The translations under genes were made by a program, and so were the position numbers. Source: Microcaldota archaeon (GTDB lineage: Archaea > Micrarchaeota > Micrarchaeia > Micrarchaeales > CABMGC01). From it: a stretch of DNA of 5,525 bases. Below the pieces are notes generated by a model. That model did no database searches and was not told the DNA's origin. It saw only the letters and a list, made by a program, of their open reading frames with translations. How positions within the stretch are numbered: the stretch's first letter is position 1; every line of letters begins with the position of its first letter. Location of the stretch: contig DAHVAU010000010.1 in NCBI GenBank assembly GCA_027314465.1, positions 1 to 5,525 of the forward strand, read 5' to 3'. Shown one piece after another: positions 5,519 through 5,525 of this stretch.

Positions 5519-5525
5519 CCTGCTT

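Overview
The window looks like chromosomal DNA of an archaeon, probably an acidophilic one. What can be seen directly: AT-rich TATA-box-like elements at archaeal spacing upstream of the genes that begin here, a GGTG-type Shine-Dalgarno, frequent AGG/AGA (Arg) and ATA (Ile) codons, and secreted proteins crowded with N-glycosylation sequons. The acid habitat is inferred from a glutamic peptidase of the G1/eqolisin family, whose characterised members work at low pH. A Micrarchaeota/ARMAN-like or Thermoplasmatota-like host would fit, but no rRNA or other phylogenetic marker is present to settle it.

Layout, left to right. Positions 1-438 (+) hold the C-terminal end of an unrecognised, beta-rich, presumably exported protein. 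It converges on an operon on the minus strand: a stomatin-type SPFH membrane protein (874-1815) whose stop codon overlaps the start of msrB (473-877) in an ATGA junction. The 34-base gap between the convergent genes contains a 9-bp hairpin. The T-tract that follows it doubles as the coding sequence for the Lys-rich tail of MsrB. A 234-base divergent promoter region (1816-2049) separates the stomatin gene from a 523-residue exported protein (2050-3621, +) built as signal peptide, Ig-like domain, long Thr/Pro linker and G1 peptidase domain. Converging on it is a membrane-anchored or secreted clan GH-A glycoside hydrolase (3689-4726, -) with 13 N-glycosylation sequons. After a 300-base stretch without a convincing gene comes a small four-helix membrane protein (5027-5518, -) whose upstream end may lie outside the window.

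How they may work together (inference): three of the six genes encode proteins that would work outside the membrane (unknown beta protein, acid peptidase, glycosidase), suggesting a locus for attack on external polymers or for remodelling the cell's own glycoprotein surface. The stomatin/msrB pair looks like membrane-associated oxidative-stress or protein-quality maintenance. The most notable points are the domain architecture of the peptidase, the translationally coupled stomatin-msrB pair with no nfeD in sight, and the sharp contrast in sequon density between exported and cytosolic products.
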